Assembly: GCF_029193885.1 (NCBI RefSeq)
Contig: NZ_JARFVB010000002.1
Span: 1 to 64,000 of the forward strand
Length of the DNA stretch: 64,000 bases
Reading direction: 5' to 3'
Origin: Flagellimonas yonaguniensis
Lineage (GTDB): Bacteria > Bacteroidota > Bacteroidia > Flavobacteriales > Flavobacteriaceae
Shown here: in pieces, positions 28,346-36,879 of the stretch
Layout of the letters: every line of letters begins with the position of its first letter
How positions within the stretch are numbered: position 1 is the stretch's first letter
Notes under the pieces: model-generated
Seen by the model: only the letters and a program-made list of their open reading frames with translations
Told to the model about the DNA's origin: nothing
The model's database searches: none
Program-made: the position numbers and the translations under genes

Positions 28346-28443
28346 TTTTGAAAGAGTAGTTTAAAATTGGTTCTCAATGATTTTTTTTAGTTTTTTGATT
28401 AAGGTTTAGAAATTCGGTTTTGTCATACATTTTGTTTACGTGG

Positions 28444-29034
28444 TTAAATTTGTCTGTTTTTCACTACCATGTTTCTAATGGTTTTTAGGGCTATGGCCAT
28501 ATGGCTTTCCACTGTCTTAATGGAAACCCCCAGAATCTCTGAGATTTCCTTGTATTTGAGTTCATCCAGTCTACTCATCTCGAAGATTTGACGGGACTTT
28601 TTGGGAATCCGGTCTAAGATTTCCTGTATCTTCCTGACATACATTTCCCTTTGTTCCTGATCTATAATTTCTTGTTCAATACATGGACTGGCGGAATATT
28701 CGTCCTCTAATCCTTGATTCAGTGATTGTTTCAGCTTTTGGTACGAAACTGGCTCCATGAGTTTATTTTTAACCACTACATAGAGATATGGTTTTGGCTT
28801 TTTGATCTCATGGATACGCTCATGGGCATTCCATAATTGGATAAACACATCTGATACCTTTTCCTCAACTACATCCAAATCATTTTCGTAAGCGATTCCA
28901 AAACGACATAGACTTTCATAATACCGATTGAAAATGGTCTCCAGTGCCCCTTTGTTCCTTTCTTTGATCAAATGGAACAATTCCAAATCCGATTTTTGAT
29001 TCAATTCCTTGTATGTGCAAGAATTACTTTTCAT
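28444..29034 (-). CDS. ECF-type RNA polymerase sigma factor
   Basis: 196 residues with region 2 (about 20-90, AYENDLDVVEEKVSDVFIQL) and region 4 helix-turn-helix (RIPKKSRQIFEMSRLDELKY, then EISEILGVSIKTVESHMAIA). The ATG at 29034 is preceded in frame by a GTG at 29037. It overlaps the end of the fecR gene by 11 bp, so translation is coupled. It should activate the susC-susD operon that follows 98 bp downstream. Unlike the usual arrangement, it comes after, not before, its anti-sigma gene. Confidence 0.94.
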   Translation of the reverse strand: MKSNSCTYKELNQKSDLELFHLIKERNKGALETIFNRYYESLCRFGIAYENDLDVVEEKVSDVFIQLWNAHERIHEIKKPKPYLYVVVKNKLMEPVSYQKLKQSLNQGLEDEYSASPCIEQEIIDQEQREMYVRKIQEILDRIPKKSRQIFEMSRLDELKYKEISEILGVSIKTVESHMAIALKTIRNMVVKNRQI

Positions 29035-30010
29035 CACTTGGGGCTATGGAAAATTTTTTTGATGCTATTTTTGAAATCTTCACATCGGCTATAAATTCCA
29101 ATGTTTGAATGAACTGATCCAGGTCTTGGTCCTCGAAGGCAGCACTTATTCTTTTGTTTGCGACCACACTGTCAGAAACAATGAACTCGATGCCATAGAA
29201 TTCATTGATAGGAAACAATGCCTCCTCCAAGGTAAGATCATGCAGCAATAGAATATTATCTTTCCATGCTATGGTTTTGGAGACATCAAAATTGCGTTTC
29301 ACAACCTCTCCGGTTTCTACATTCCATGAAAGTTCTTCGTTCGGCTTCAATTGGATTCTATCGCCAGAATCCTCCAAGGTCACCTGCACCTTGCCACTTT
29401 CCAAGGACACAGTTTTTGCCATCCCTTTGGTATTCACATTGAACTTGGTTCCCAACACCTGTACCTCCAATCCATTTGTACTTACCGAAAAAGGTCGCTC
29501 GACATCCTTAACGACTTCAAAGTAGACCTCACCATCCATCCATACCTGCCGCTTGTCATCTTTGAAAACCTCAGGATATTTAAGTTCAGAATTTGCATTT
29601 ACCGTGATTTGTGAGCCATCTGGAAGCGTGACTTGCTTTCTCTCACCTTCTAAGGCAATAATATGATTGGTGAACCTCGATTCATTGTCCTGAGTAAACA
29701 AATACACCCCGAAACAAACCAAAACAATAGCTGCAACTGCTACCAGTGCTTTAATTCTGGTATTAAGGAAAATCAGTTTGGGTTTTGGTTCTTGTGAAAT
29801 TTCTTCCAGAACCCGTTTTGCAAAGTGTTCTTTTCTTAGCGGAAGGGAATTCTTGGGATAACACTCCCATAATAACTTATAATCTTGAAAGCGTTCTTTT
29901 AAGTTGTCATCGAGCAACAGATTTACCTCAAACATGGATCTATCCTGATCCGTGTCCAATTCCCCCGAAAGCTTTCGAACGCATTTGATATCCTCTTTGG
30001 ATATTTCCAT
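29024..30010 (-). CDS. FecR-family anti-sigma factor
   Basis: 328 residues: cytoplasmic N-terminus that holds the sigma factor, one membrane helix (about 87-106, ALVAVAAIVLVCFGVYLF), periplasmic FecR domain (LPDGSQITVNANSEL, DGEVYFEVVKD, VLGTKFNV), and a C-terminal DUF4974 domain (from about 260) that contacts the SusC STN domain. It is first in the operon, upstream of its sigma factor. Confidence 0.94.
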   Translation of the reverse strand: MEISKEDIKCVRKLSGELDTDQDRSMFEVNLLLDDNLKERFQDYKLLWECYPKNSLPLRKEHFAKRVLEEISQEPKPKLIFLNTRIKALVAVAAIVLVCFGVYLFTQDNESRFTNHIIALEGERKQVTLPDGSQITVNANSELKYPEVFKDDKRQVWMDGEVYFEVVKDVERPFSVSTNGLEVQVLGTKFNVNTKGMAKTVSLESGKVQVTLEDSGDRIQLKPNEELSWNVETGEVVKRNFDVSKTIAWKDNILLLHDLTLEEALFPINEFYGIEFIVSDSVVANKRISAAFEDQDLDQFIQTLEFIADVKISKIASKKFSIAPSDEK

Positions 30011-30472
30011 ACTTTGTCTTTTACCAATAGGAGGGTGGAAAGGTAGAATTACCCCTAGATCAGTATGTCATCAAAACGAAAAGAGTAAATTAACTAAAGG
30101 TTAATACCACTTGGAGTCGGTGGTTCCCATGGAGTTCAATAAGTCTGAATTTGATTTCAAATTGAAAATAGGACGATATTCTATAATACAGCCCCATTCA
30201 CATACAAAACAACTCCTTAAATATGCCATCAAAACGTGGACTATCCGGTTCAGAGAGATCAACTTTTGAATTTGGTGGACTCCACTTACATTGAAAAGTC
30301 CCTTGTTCCAACTACTCTAAATTATACTTGCCGCAAAAATCAGAAAGTTATTGCACGAACAAAACATCCGCTTTTCATTTTTACGTAACTTGTTGGGCAA
30401 CAAACCAAATTCAGAGCTCCAACATTGCATTTTTGGGGTTCGAATCATTTCAACCAACCTTAAATCAAAAAA
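30011..30472. other. divergent intergenic region, FecR locus / cyanophycinase
   Basis: About 460 bp that must hold the promoters of the leftward fecR operon and of the rightward gene at 30473. I see only a weak -7-like TATACTTG (30323-30330) on the plus strand, 142 nt before the ATG. No repeats, RNA gene or open frame of note. Confidence 0.45.
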
Positions 30473-31222
30473 ATGAAAAAATTAATTCTCCTTTGTTCCC
30501 TTTCAATCCTTATGATGAGTATGGTTAATGCCCAAGACCAGTATATATTCCCCAGTGGTAGTGGTCCCAACAAATTGTTCATGAAAGAAATCATCAAACT
30601 CACGGGAAAGGAACGTCCCAAGATCTGTTTTTTGCCCACCGCATCCGGAGATAGTGAAAGGAGTATCATCAGGTGGTACGAACTGACACACGACCTATCG
30701 ATTGAGCCATCGGTACAACGGGTTTGGATCAGCTCATACCGTCAAAAAAAGACGTTTGAGGAAGTACTTTTAAATGTGGACGCCATTGTTGTAGGTGGCG
30801 GAAACACCTTAAATATGATGGCCATCTGGAAAGCCCAAGGAATCGATGTGGTGCTGAAAAAAGCCTTGGAAAAAGGTATTGTCTTGGCTGGAGGCAGTGC
30901 GGGGTCACTCTGTTGGTTCGATAATGGAACTACGGATTCAAGACCCATTGAACTGAGTGTCGTCGAAGGATTGGGCTTCCTCCCCTATAGCCACTCGCCC
31001 CATTATGATGGAGAGGAGTTTCGCAGACCTTTGTACGAGAAAAACATCAAAAATGGCATTTTTGAAGCGGGCTACGCCATGGACAACAATGCCGGCATCA
31101 TCTTCAAGAACGGAAAGCCCTTCCGTGTGGTCTCCTTGGGCGAAGAGTACAATTGCTACTACGTTTCCCTGAAAGATGGTAAAGTCGTGGAAGAAAAACT
31201 TGAAGCCGAAATTCTCCAATAA
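30473..31222 (+). CDS. cyanophycinase-like S51 family peptidase, exported
   Basis: 249 residues. After a signal peptide (MKKLILLCSLSILMMSMVNAQ) comes an S51 fold with FLPTASGD, VGGGNTLNMM and LAGGSAGSLCWFD, where the Ser of GGSAGS is the nucleophile. The family includes cyanophycinase, which cuts beta-Asp-Arg polymers, and peptidase E, which cuts Asp-X dipeptides. The length and lack of extra domains are closer to peptidase E. An exported form points to peptide scavenging. No operon partner. Confidence 0.85.
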   Translation: MKKLILLCSLSILMMSMVNAQDQYIFPSGSGPNKLFMKEIIKLTGKERPKICFLPTASGDSERSIIRWYELTHDLSIEPSVQRVWISSYRQKKTFEEVLLNVDAIVVGGGNTLNMMAIWKAQGIDVVLKKALEKGIVLAGGSAGSLCWFDNGTTDSRPIELSVVEGLGFLPYSHSPHYDGEEFRRPLYEKNIKNGIFEAGYAMDNNAGIIFKNGKPFRVVSLGEEYNCYYVSLKDGKVVEEKLEAEILQ

Positions 31223-31269
31223 CAATACCACTCCAAATGGATGTCCTTGTATAAAAATTGTCCGACAAT

Positions 31270-31854
31270 ATGAAAAACATCGTTACGATTGCTTTGGTGT
31301 TCTCAATCTTCATAGTGAACCTTCAAGCTCAGGAAAAAACCGTTTTAGGAATCAAGGGAGGATTGAGCTTAAGTAACATTACGTATGATTATTTTAGTGA
31401 CACCAACAACAGAACTGGATTTTTCATAGGGCTGTACAGTGAAATCCAATTGAACAATACATTTTCCTTGCAACCTGAAATCCTCTATGCCAACCAAGGA
31501 AATGAGGCCTCTGAAATATTGCTTGGTGGTTCAAGGGAGATAGATTTCAAACTGGATTACCTGCAGATTCCATTGGTTCTCAAATTCTATTTTTTGGATG
31601 GTTTTTCCGTGCATGCCGGTCCAGCATTTAATTTTCTCTTGAATCAGAACGTATCTTATGGCAATAATGAGGAATCGGATGTGGTCAAACACTTCGATTT
31701 CTCTGCTTTTACAGGGCTATCATATAAGGTTTTGGGAAACTTTGAATTGACTGCGAGGTATATTCAGGGATTCACTCATATCCTGGACGATGGGAATTCA
31801 GGGGAAAGGGCCAAAAACAATGCTTTTCAAATAGGTGTTGGATATAAGTTCTAA
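31270..31854 (+). CDS. small outer-membrane beta-barrel protein (porin family)
   Basis: 194 residues, signal peptide ending IVNLQAQ, then an eight-strand-type barrel (TVLGIKGGLSLSNITYD ... VHAGPAFNFLL ... FQIGVGYKF). I start at ATG 31270; a TTG at 31258 would add four residues before the signal peptide. Same broad family as the gene at 14581. Function unknown. Confidence 0.85.
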   Translation: MKNIVTIALVFSIFIVNLQAQEKTVLGIKGGLSLSNITYDYFSDTNNRTGFFIGLYSEIQLNNTFSLQPEILYANQGNEASEILLGGSREIDFKLDYLQIPLVLKFYFLDGFSVHAGPAFNFLLNQNVSYGNNEESDVVKHFDFSAFTGLSYKVLGNFELTARYIQGFTHILDDGNSGERAKNNAFQIGVGYKF

Positions 31855-32000
31855 AGCCAAGCCATCATGGAATATAAAAACCGATTGTGAAAGATTGTGC
31901 ACATTTCAATCCAACCATGAAACTTCACAAACTGTCAATTATAGTTGTCTGTCCGTTGTCTACATTGATTTGAGCACACCTGATTTACCCTAGTTGCACA

Positions 32001-32043
32001 TGACTTAGATCATTTTATTTATCCCGAACAGTTATGACTTTAG
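32001..32043 (+). promoter_or_regulatory. O1: CRP/FNR-type operator and promoter
   Basis: TGACTTAGATCA at 32001-32012 (TGA-N6-TCA, centre 32006.5) within CATGACTTAGATCATTTT. A weak -7 box GACTTTAG (32036-32043) is centred 33 bp downstream, and the ATG of the WG-repeat gene follows after 23 nt. The box is the poorest of the set, but position and leader length match the others. Confidence 0.6.
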
Positions 32044-32066
32044 TGCAATGATAAAAAGCAATTACC

Positions 32067-32687
32067 ATGAAAAAAATCACAACATTGATTGCTGCTTTTA
32101 TCTATATGGGTCTAAGCGCCCAACTTCCTGATAACTTGGATTATGTAAGCCCGTTCCATGAAGGATTTGCAGCAATACAGAAAGAAAACAAATGGGCTTT
32201 TGTTGATGAGAGCGGAAACATCGCTATTGATTTTAGGGACGACCTTTATTGGAGAACCGATGCCAAAACCTCACACAATGATATTAGAGCACTGACCTAC
32301 CCTCAATTTTCGGATGGGAGATGCGTGGTACAAAAAATGATGGACGAGATACCTGTATTCGGTTTTATTGATACCTCGGGAAAATTAGTGATTGAACATA
32401 AATTTTTAAATGTAGCCCCATTCAAAAATGGGTTGACAACGGGTATTATGTATGAAAAGGTACATCGTGGGAAAAACGAATTCAACCTTGACATTTATGA
32501 GTTCAAGTTCCACGAAGTGCTAATGGATACCGATGGCAATATCATTGAATTTTTGAACCGTAGGTACAATATTCAAATGACAAAAAGAAGATATGAAATG
32601 CCGGATATAAAATCCAAAATCCTGAACCATCAGCTTATAGCTATCGAAAAAGACAACCGTTGGGAAATCAAGAAATTGGATTTATAG
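32067..32687 (+). CDS. WG-repeat protein, exported
   Basis: 206 residues. A short signal peptide (MKKITTLIAAFIYMGLSAQ) is followed by WG-type repeats: PFHEGFAAIQKENKWAFVDE, then DGRCVVQK...FGFIDTSGKLVIEHKF. WG repeats are beta-propeller-like or beta-hairpin units of unknown binding role. It follows operator O1 and ends at a terminator. Confidence 0.78.
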   Translation: MKKITTLIAAFIYMGLSAQLPDNLDYVSPFHEGFAAIQKENKWAFVDESGNIAIDFRDDLYWRTDAKTSHNDIRALTYPQFSDGRCVVQKMMDEIPVFGFIDTSGKLVIEHKFLNVAPFKNGLTTGIMYEKVHRGKNEFNLDIYEFKFHEVLMDTDGNIIEFLNRRYNIQMTKRRYEMPDIKSKILNHQLIAIEKDNRWEIKKLDL

Positions 32688-32723
32688 TCAAACAGAAAGC
32701 TAACAAGTTTCTTAAACGTTCGG

Positions 32724-32770
32724 AACTGGATTGCCTAAACTAAATAGCATAGACAATCCAGTTTTTTTTT
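32724..32770 (+). terminator. intrinsic terminator after the WG-repeat gene
   Basis: A 10 bp perfect stem AACTGGATTG/CAATCCAGTT (32724-32733 with 32754-32763), a 20-nt loop and a run of nine T. Confidence 0.8.
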
Positions 32771-32785
32771 AATTGTTGTCCTCGT

Positions 32786-33160
32786 TTAGGCAACAACCTC
32801 TTCATCTTTTTTGTTTCGTTCCGAAACAATTTTCTCGATAAGGTCGGGCACTTTCTCAAATGCTGCGGCCAAACCGTGTGTCTTGCCTGCTTCCAAGAAC
32901 GAGATTTCGTCCCCTTTGGTCACCAAAAAGCCGATAGGCTGGATACCAATACCGGCTCCAGCTCCGGCACCTTCTCCTTTCTTTGCTTTACCTTCCACTC
33001 CTTCGCCTCCTCCAGAGCCAAAGCCCATACCTACCTTGATTACCGGCACACACTTAAATTCGCCCAACTCAAAGGGTTCCCCCACAATGGTTTCCGTTCT
33101 GGCCTCCGACTTGATGAAGTCGGTCACCTTGTTCAATAATTCTTCAAAATGTAAATCCAT
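32786..33160 (-). CDS. GerW/YtfJ family protein
   Basis: 124 residues that match the YtfJ (GerW) family along the whole length: TIVGEPFELGEFKCVPVIKV, then VGMGFGSGGG, a Gly/Ala-rich loop, IGIQPIGFLV and a C-terminal helix. In Bacillus, YtfJ is a spore-germination protein in an operon with YtfI, and here too the upstream gene is YtfI-like. A non-sporulating flavobacterium must use it for something else, perhaps envelope stress. Confidence 0.85.
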   Translation of the reverse strand: MDLHFEELLNKVTDFIKSEARTETIVGEPFELGEFKCVPVIKVGMGFGSGGGEGVEGKAKKGEGAGAGAGIGIQPIGFLVTKGDEISFLEAGKTHGLAAAFEKVPDLIEKIVSERNKKDEEVVA

Positions 33161-33171
33161 GACCTTGATTT

Positions 33172-33702
33172 TTAATGATTAATAAATGATTTTAAAATTC
33201 TGTAAGGCCTGTTTCGAATATCCATTACCAATCTGTTCCGGTTCTCGAAATTGATGTGGAACGAGGCTACATATTGATTGAGCAACACGAAAATGGGGTA
33301 CATTTTTGCATTCGCCACATAATCGCCAGTATCCATGTCCAGAGCAAATCGCTTTACCTCAAACGATTTAAGCAATCGAACCATCTTCCTCAACTTGATC
33401 TTCCTTCTTGGTTTGGTCTTCTTTTTTTTGGATGGTTTTGGTTTTGAAGATTTTGTCAAGGGATAAAAACAGTGTTCGTAAAAAAGTACTTTTAACCGTA
33501 CTCTTAAAAATTCCTTCTCATCGGGTTCGAAACTCGCCTTTGCCAAGCCCTTCAATCCGGCAAAATATTTATTCGTAGCCGTATCAACATAAATTTGAAT
33601 GGGCACAAACAACAGCCCTAGGGCAAGGAGCACAACTAATAATATCACTATGGTCAGTATCATTAGTTTTTGCCACAAAGGAAATATGGCCAAGGCATTC
33701 AT
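33172..33702 (-). CDS. DUF2953/YtfI-like membrane-anchored protein
   Basis: 176 residues from ATG 33702; a TTG 27 bp upstream is the alternative. One N-terminal membrane helix (about 14-38, MILTIVILLVVLLALGLLFV), a strand-rich part, a Lys-rich linker (SKKKKTKPRRK), then a conserved C-terminal region (FALDMDTGDYVANAKMYPIF). It resembles YtfI/DUF2953, partner of YtfJ, and lies 11 bp upstream of the GerW-like gene. I see only a half-operator (ATTGACCT, 33769-33762) upstream. Confidence 0.72.
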   Translation of the reverse strand: MNALAIFPLWQKLMILTIVILLVVLLALGLLFVPIQIYVDTATNKYFAGLKGLAKASFEPDEKEFLRVRLKVLFYEHCFYPLTKSSKPKPSKKKKTKPRRKIKLRKMVRLLKSFEVKRFALDMDTGDYVANAKMYPIFVLLNQYVASFHINFENRNRLVMDIRNRPYRILKSFINH

Positions 33703-33776
33703 GCAATGATATTGGTCAGATTGCCTCAATAAAATCCCCCACAGTTGATCTCTTTATTTCAAGGTCAATCCCATAC

Positions 33777-33819
33777 TGACCTAACTCATATTCCAGATCA
33801 GTTTTTTATTGGTAATTTG
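33777..33819 (+). promoter_or_regulatory. O2: CRP/FNR-type operator and promoter
   Basis: TGACCTAACTCA at 33777-33788 (centre 33782.5). A -7-like GTAATTTG (33812-33819) is centred 33 bp downstream and the ATG of the adaptor gene follows after 23 nt. Confidence 0.7.
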
Positions 33820-33842
33820 AACACAATATCACGCTATTACCT

Positions 33843-34928
33843 ATGAAATATTCCAACTATTTATATCTCATTTTTTTTATCCTTTTATCCTGTGGTAAAA
33901 ACAAAGAGAAAACCTATCCCTCCAAAATGCCGCTAACGGAGTCCGTATATGCCTCGGCCACCGTTCAACCCGACAGTCTTTACCAAGCATATTCCATCGT
34001 AATGGGCATTTTGGACAAAACCTGGGTCGAGGAAGGGGATATTGTAAAAAAGAACGACCCCATCCTTCAAATTAAAAACACTTCGCCCCAACTCAATGTG
34101 GAAAATGCCAAGCTCGCGCTCCAACTTGCCCGAGAGAATTATCAAGGAAGGGCCGCCCTACTGACCAGTATTGAAGACGAAATCAATGCCGCGACCCTTA
34201 AGTTGGCCAATGATTCCATCAACTATTTCCGACAAAAAAACCTTTGGAACCAAAATATCGGCTCCAAAGTGGAATACGATAACCGAAAGCTCGCCTACGA
34301 ACTATCCAGAAACAACCTGAACCTGCTACAAAGAAAATACAGACAAACCAAAAATGAACTGGAAACCCAATTGCTACAATCCGAAAACCAATATAAAACC
34401 TCCTTGACCACCTCTGAGGACTTTACCATAAAAAGTAAAATAAACGGAACGGTCTACGCTATTTACAAAAACCCAGGGGAAATAGTGAACACCCAAGAAC
34501 CCGTGGCATCCATTGGTAGAAGTGAGGAATTCATCATAGAGCTGTTGGTCGACGAAGTGGACATCGTGAAGCTAAAAAAGGGCCAAGAAGTGTTTCTGAC
34601 ACTTGACTCCTACAATTCCAAGGTCTTCGAGGCCACATTGGACAAAATTTACCCAAGAAAGGATGAACGTTCCCAAACCTTCAAGGTAGAGGCTTTGTTC
34701 AAGGATCCTCCCAGTACATTATATCCCGGTCTTTCGGGCGAAGGCAATATCGTCATCTCCAAAAAAGAGGAAACACTGACCATTCCAAAGGATTATCTTA
34801 TGGAGACCTCCAAAGTACTTACCGACAATGGGGAAATTGAAATTACCATAGGATTACAAAACTTGGACAGAGTGGAGGTTTTGGATGGCATAGATGAAAA
34901 AACGGCAATCTACAAACCAAAGAAATGA
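33843..34928 (+). CDS. periplasmic adaptor (HlyD/MacA-like) lipoprotein
   Basis: 361 residues, lipoprotein (FFILLSCGK, Cys near 17). It has a lipoyl-like half-motif (VMGILDKTWVEEGDIVKKND), a coiled-coil hairpin (about 85-185), the second lipoyl half (KSKINGTVYAIYKNPGEIV) and a beta-barrel domain. It should link an inner-membrane ABC exporter to the outer membrane. It is first of three genes with a MacB/LolC-like permease and an ATPase; its stop overlaps the permease start by 4 bp. Confidence 0.88.
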   Translation: MKYSNYLYLIFFILLSCGKNKEKTYPSKMPLTESVYASATVQPDSLYQAYSIVMGILDKTWVEEGDIVKKNDPILQIKNTSPQLNVENAKLALQLARENYQGRAALLTSIEDEINAATLKLANDSINYFRQKNLWNQNIGSKVEYDNRKLAYELSRNNLNLLQRKYRQTKNELETQLLQSENQYKTSLTTSEDFTIKSKINGTVYAIYKNPGEIVNTQEPVASIGRSEEFIIELLVDEVDIVKLKKGQEVFLTLDSYNSKVFEATLDKIYPRKDERSQTFKVEALFKDPPSTLYPGLSGEGNIVISKKEETLTIPKDYLMETSKVLTDNGEIEITIGLQNLDRVEVLDGIDEKTAIYKPKK

Positions 34929-36187
34929 TCAATTGGAGTGTGATACTGGGCATCGCCAAAACGCATCTTATCACCAAGATGAAATCCACTGTTACCGCAA
35001 CGCTCGGGGTTACTTTTGGGATTGGGGCCTATATTACCCTCGTGAGTTTCATGACAGGACTCAATGCCATGCTGGATGATTTGGTATTGAACCAGACCCC
35101 GCATATCCATATGTACAACGAAATACGTCCCTCCACAACCCAGCCTATTTCCCACTATGGTGAATTCAAGGCCGCCATGAACTTTGTACACTCCATAAAA
35201 CCCAAACAAAATCAAGAAAAAATACACAATGCTCTGCCCATTTTAAGCTATTTGAAAAAGCACCCCAATGTGAGAGGGGCCACACCACAGCTCAGGGCCC
35301 AGATTTTCTATCTCTCCGGTTCCATAGAACTTGGTGGCAATCTTGTGGGGGTGGACATTATGGAGGAGGCTCGCCTCTCCAATATCCAGGACAACATTGT
35401 TGAGGGCTCTGCCGAAGCCCTGAAGAATAGCAACAATGGAATTTTATTAGGGGCCGGTTTGGCCGAAAAAATGTCGCTTTCCATTGGGGACAGGGTACAA
35501 ATCAGTACAGTTGCAGGCGATATTTTCCCTCTGAAAATAGTGGGTTTCTATCAAAGTGGTATTGCCGAAATCGACAATGTGCAAAGTTTTGCCAATCTCA
35601 GTACCGTACAACAGATTTTGGGGGAAGCGGAAAATTATGTGACCGATATCAATATTAAATTATTGAACATCGATGAGTCCGAACCCATGGCCCGTAGCTT
35701 GGAAAAACAGTTCAATGTAAAAGCCGTCGATATCAATGAGGCCAATGCCCAGTTCGAGACTGGTTCCAACATCAGGAACCTTATTACCTACGCTGTTTCC
35801 ATTACCCTGCTCATTGTGGCCGGTTTTGGTATTTACAACATCTTGAACATGCTCATTTATGAAAAAATGAAGGACATTGCCATTTTAAAAGCCACTGGGT
35901 TTTCCGGTGAGGATGTACAGTACATTTTTATGGCGCAGGCCATCATCATAGGATTAATGGGTGGAATATTAGGGTTATTGATTGGGTTTGGTCTTTCACA
36001 TCTCATTGACAATGCCCCGTTTGAAACCGAGGCACTCCCCACCATTTCCACCTACCCAGTAAATTTTAATGGAACCTATTACCTCATTGGAATCACATTT
36101 GCACTTATTTCGACCTTCGTAGCGGGATATCTGCCCTCCAACAAGGCCAAAAAAATAGACCCGGTAAAGATCATTAGAGGAACCTGA
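34925..36187 (+). CDS. FtsX/MacB-like ABC transporter permease
   Basis: 420 residues: an N-terminal membrane helix (about 20-50), a periplasmic domain (to about 270), then three C-terminal helices (AVSITLLIVAGFGIYNIL, IIIGLMGGILGLLIGFGL, and YYLIGITFALISTFVAGYL), the LolC/MacB topology. The C-terminus AKKIDPVKIIRGT is typical. Mechanotransmission-type transporter for lipoproteins, peptides or drugs; the substrate is not readable. Confidence 0.9.
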   Translation: MINWSVILGIAKTHLITKMKSTVTATLGVTFGIGAYITLVSFMTGLNAMLDDLVLNQTPHIHMYNEIRPSTTQPISHYGEFKAAMNFVHSIKPKQNQEKIHNALPILSYLKKHPNVRGATPQLRAQIFYLSGSIELGGNLVGVDIMEEARLSNIQDNIVEGSAEALKNSNNGILLGAGLAEKMSLSIGDRVQISTVAGDIFPLKIVGFYQSGIAEIDNVQSFANLSTVQQILGEAENYVTDINIKLLNIDESEPMARSLEKQFNVKAVDINEANAQFETGSNIRNLITYAVSITLLIVAGFGIYNILNMLIYEKMKDIAILKATGFSGEDVQYIFMAQAIIIGLMGGILGLLIGFGLSHLIDNAPFETEALPTISTYPVNFNGTYYLIGITFALISTFVAGYLPSNKAKKIDPVKIIRGT

Positions 36188-36191
36188 CATT

Positions 36192-36866
36192 ATGATGAAC
36201 ACAGTCTTACAAGCCAAGAACATCAACAAACACTTCTATAAGCCCAAGGACTTCCATGTGCTCAAAAATATTTCCTTTGGTGTAAAACAAGGCGAGTTTG
36301 CCTCGATCATGGGCAAATCCGGTTCTGGCAAATCCACTTTACTTTACATACTTTCCACCATGGACACCAAATACACCGGCGAGCTGTACCTCAACGACCA
36401 ACTGGTTACGGGAAAGTCCCAAAAGGAACTGGCCAGGATTCGAAACAAGAACATTGGATTCGTATTTCAATTCCACTATTTACTGTCCGAGTTCAGTGTT
36501 TTGGAAAATGTGATGCTGCCCGCCAAAAAACTTGCGGAAAAATCACATGAAGCCATTGAAAAAGACGCCCTAAGGAAACTTGAAATGTTGCACATTGGGC
36601 ATTTGGCCCACCAACGGGCCTCACGGATTTCGGGCGGGGAAAAACAACGGGTTGCCATTGCAAGGGCCTTGATCAATGACCCCACTATTTTGATGGGCGA
36701 TGAACCTACGGGCAACTTGGATAGTCACAATTCTGAAAATGTGTTCAAAATCTTCAAAAACTTGAAAGAGGAACAGGGTCTGTCTCTTTTGGTGGTAACA
36801 CATGATAAGGATTTTGCCAAAAGAACGGACCGCATCATAGAAATGGAGGATGGTATCATTACCTGA
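36192..36866 (+). CDS. ABC transporter ATP-binding protein (LolD/MacB-like)
   Basis: 224 residues with Walker A GKSGSGKSTLL (about 38-48), Q-loop FVFQFHYLL, signature RISGGEKQRVAIARA, Walker B TILMGDEPTGNLDS and H-loop VVTHDKDF. It starts 4 bp after the permease gene and completes the exporter. Confidence 0.93.
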   Translation: MMNTVLQAKNINKHFYKPKDFHVLKNISFGVKQGEFASIMGKSGSGKSTLLYILSTMDTKYTGELYLNDQLVTGKSQKELARIRNKNIGFVFQFHYLLSEFSVLENVMLPAKKLAEKSHEAIEKDALRKLEMLHIGHLAHQRASRISGGEKQRVAIARALINDPTILMGDEPTGNLDSHNSENVFKIFKNLKEEQGLSLLVVTHDKDFAKRTDRIIEMEDGIIT

Positions 36867-36879
36867 CCTTGAAGAGTTT

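Noticed and set aside
33746-33769. Operator for the YtfI-YtfJ operon
   Set aside because: Only one half-site (ATTGACCT) matches and there is no good -7 box at the shared distance.
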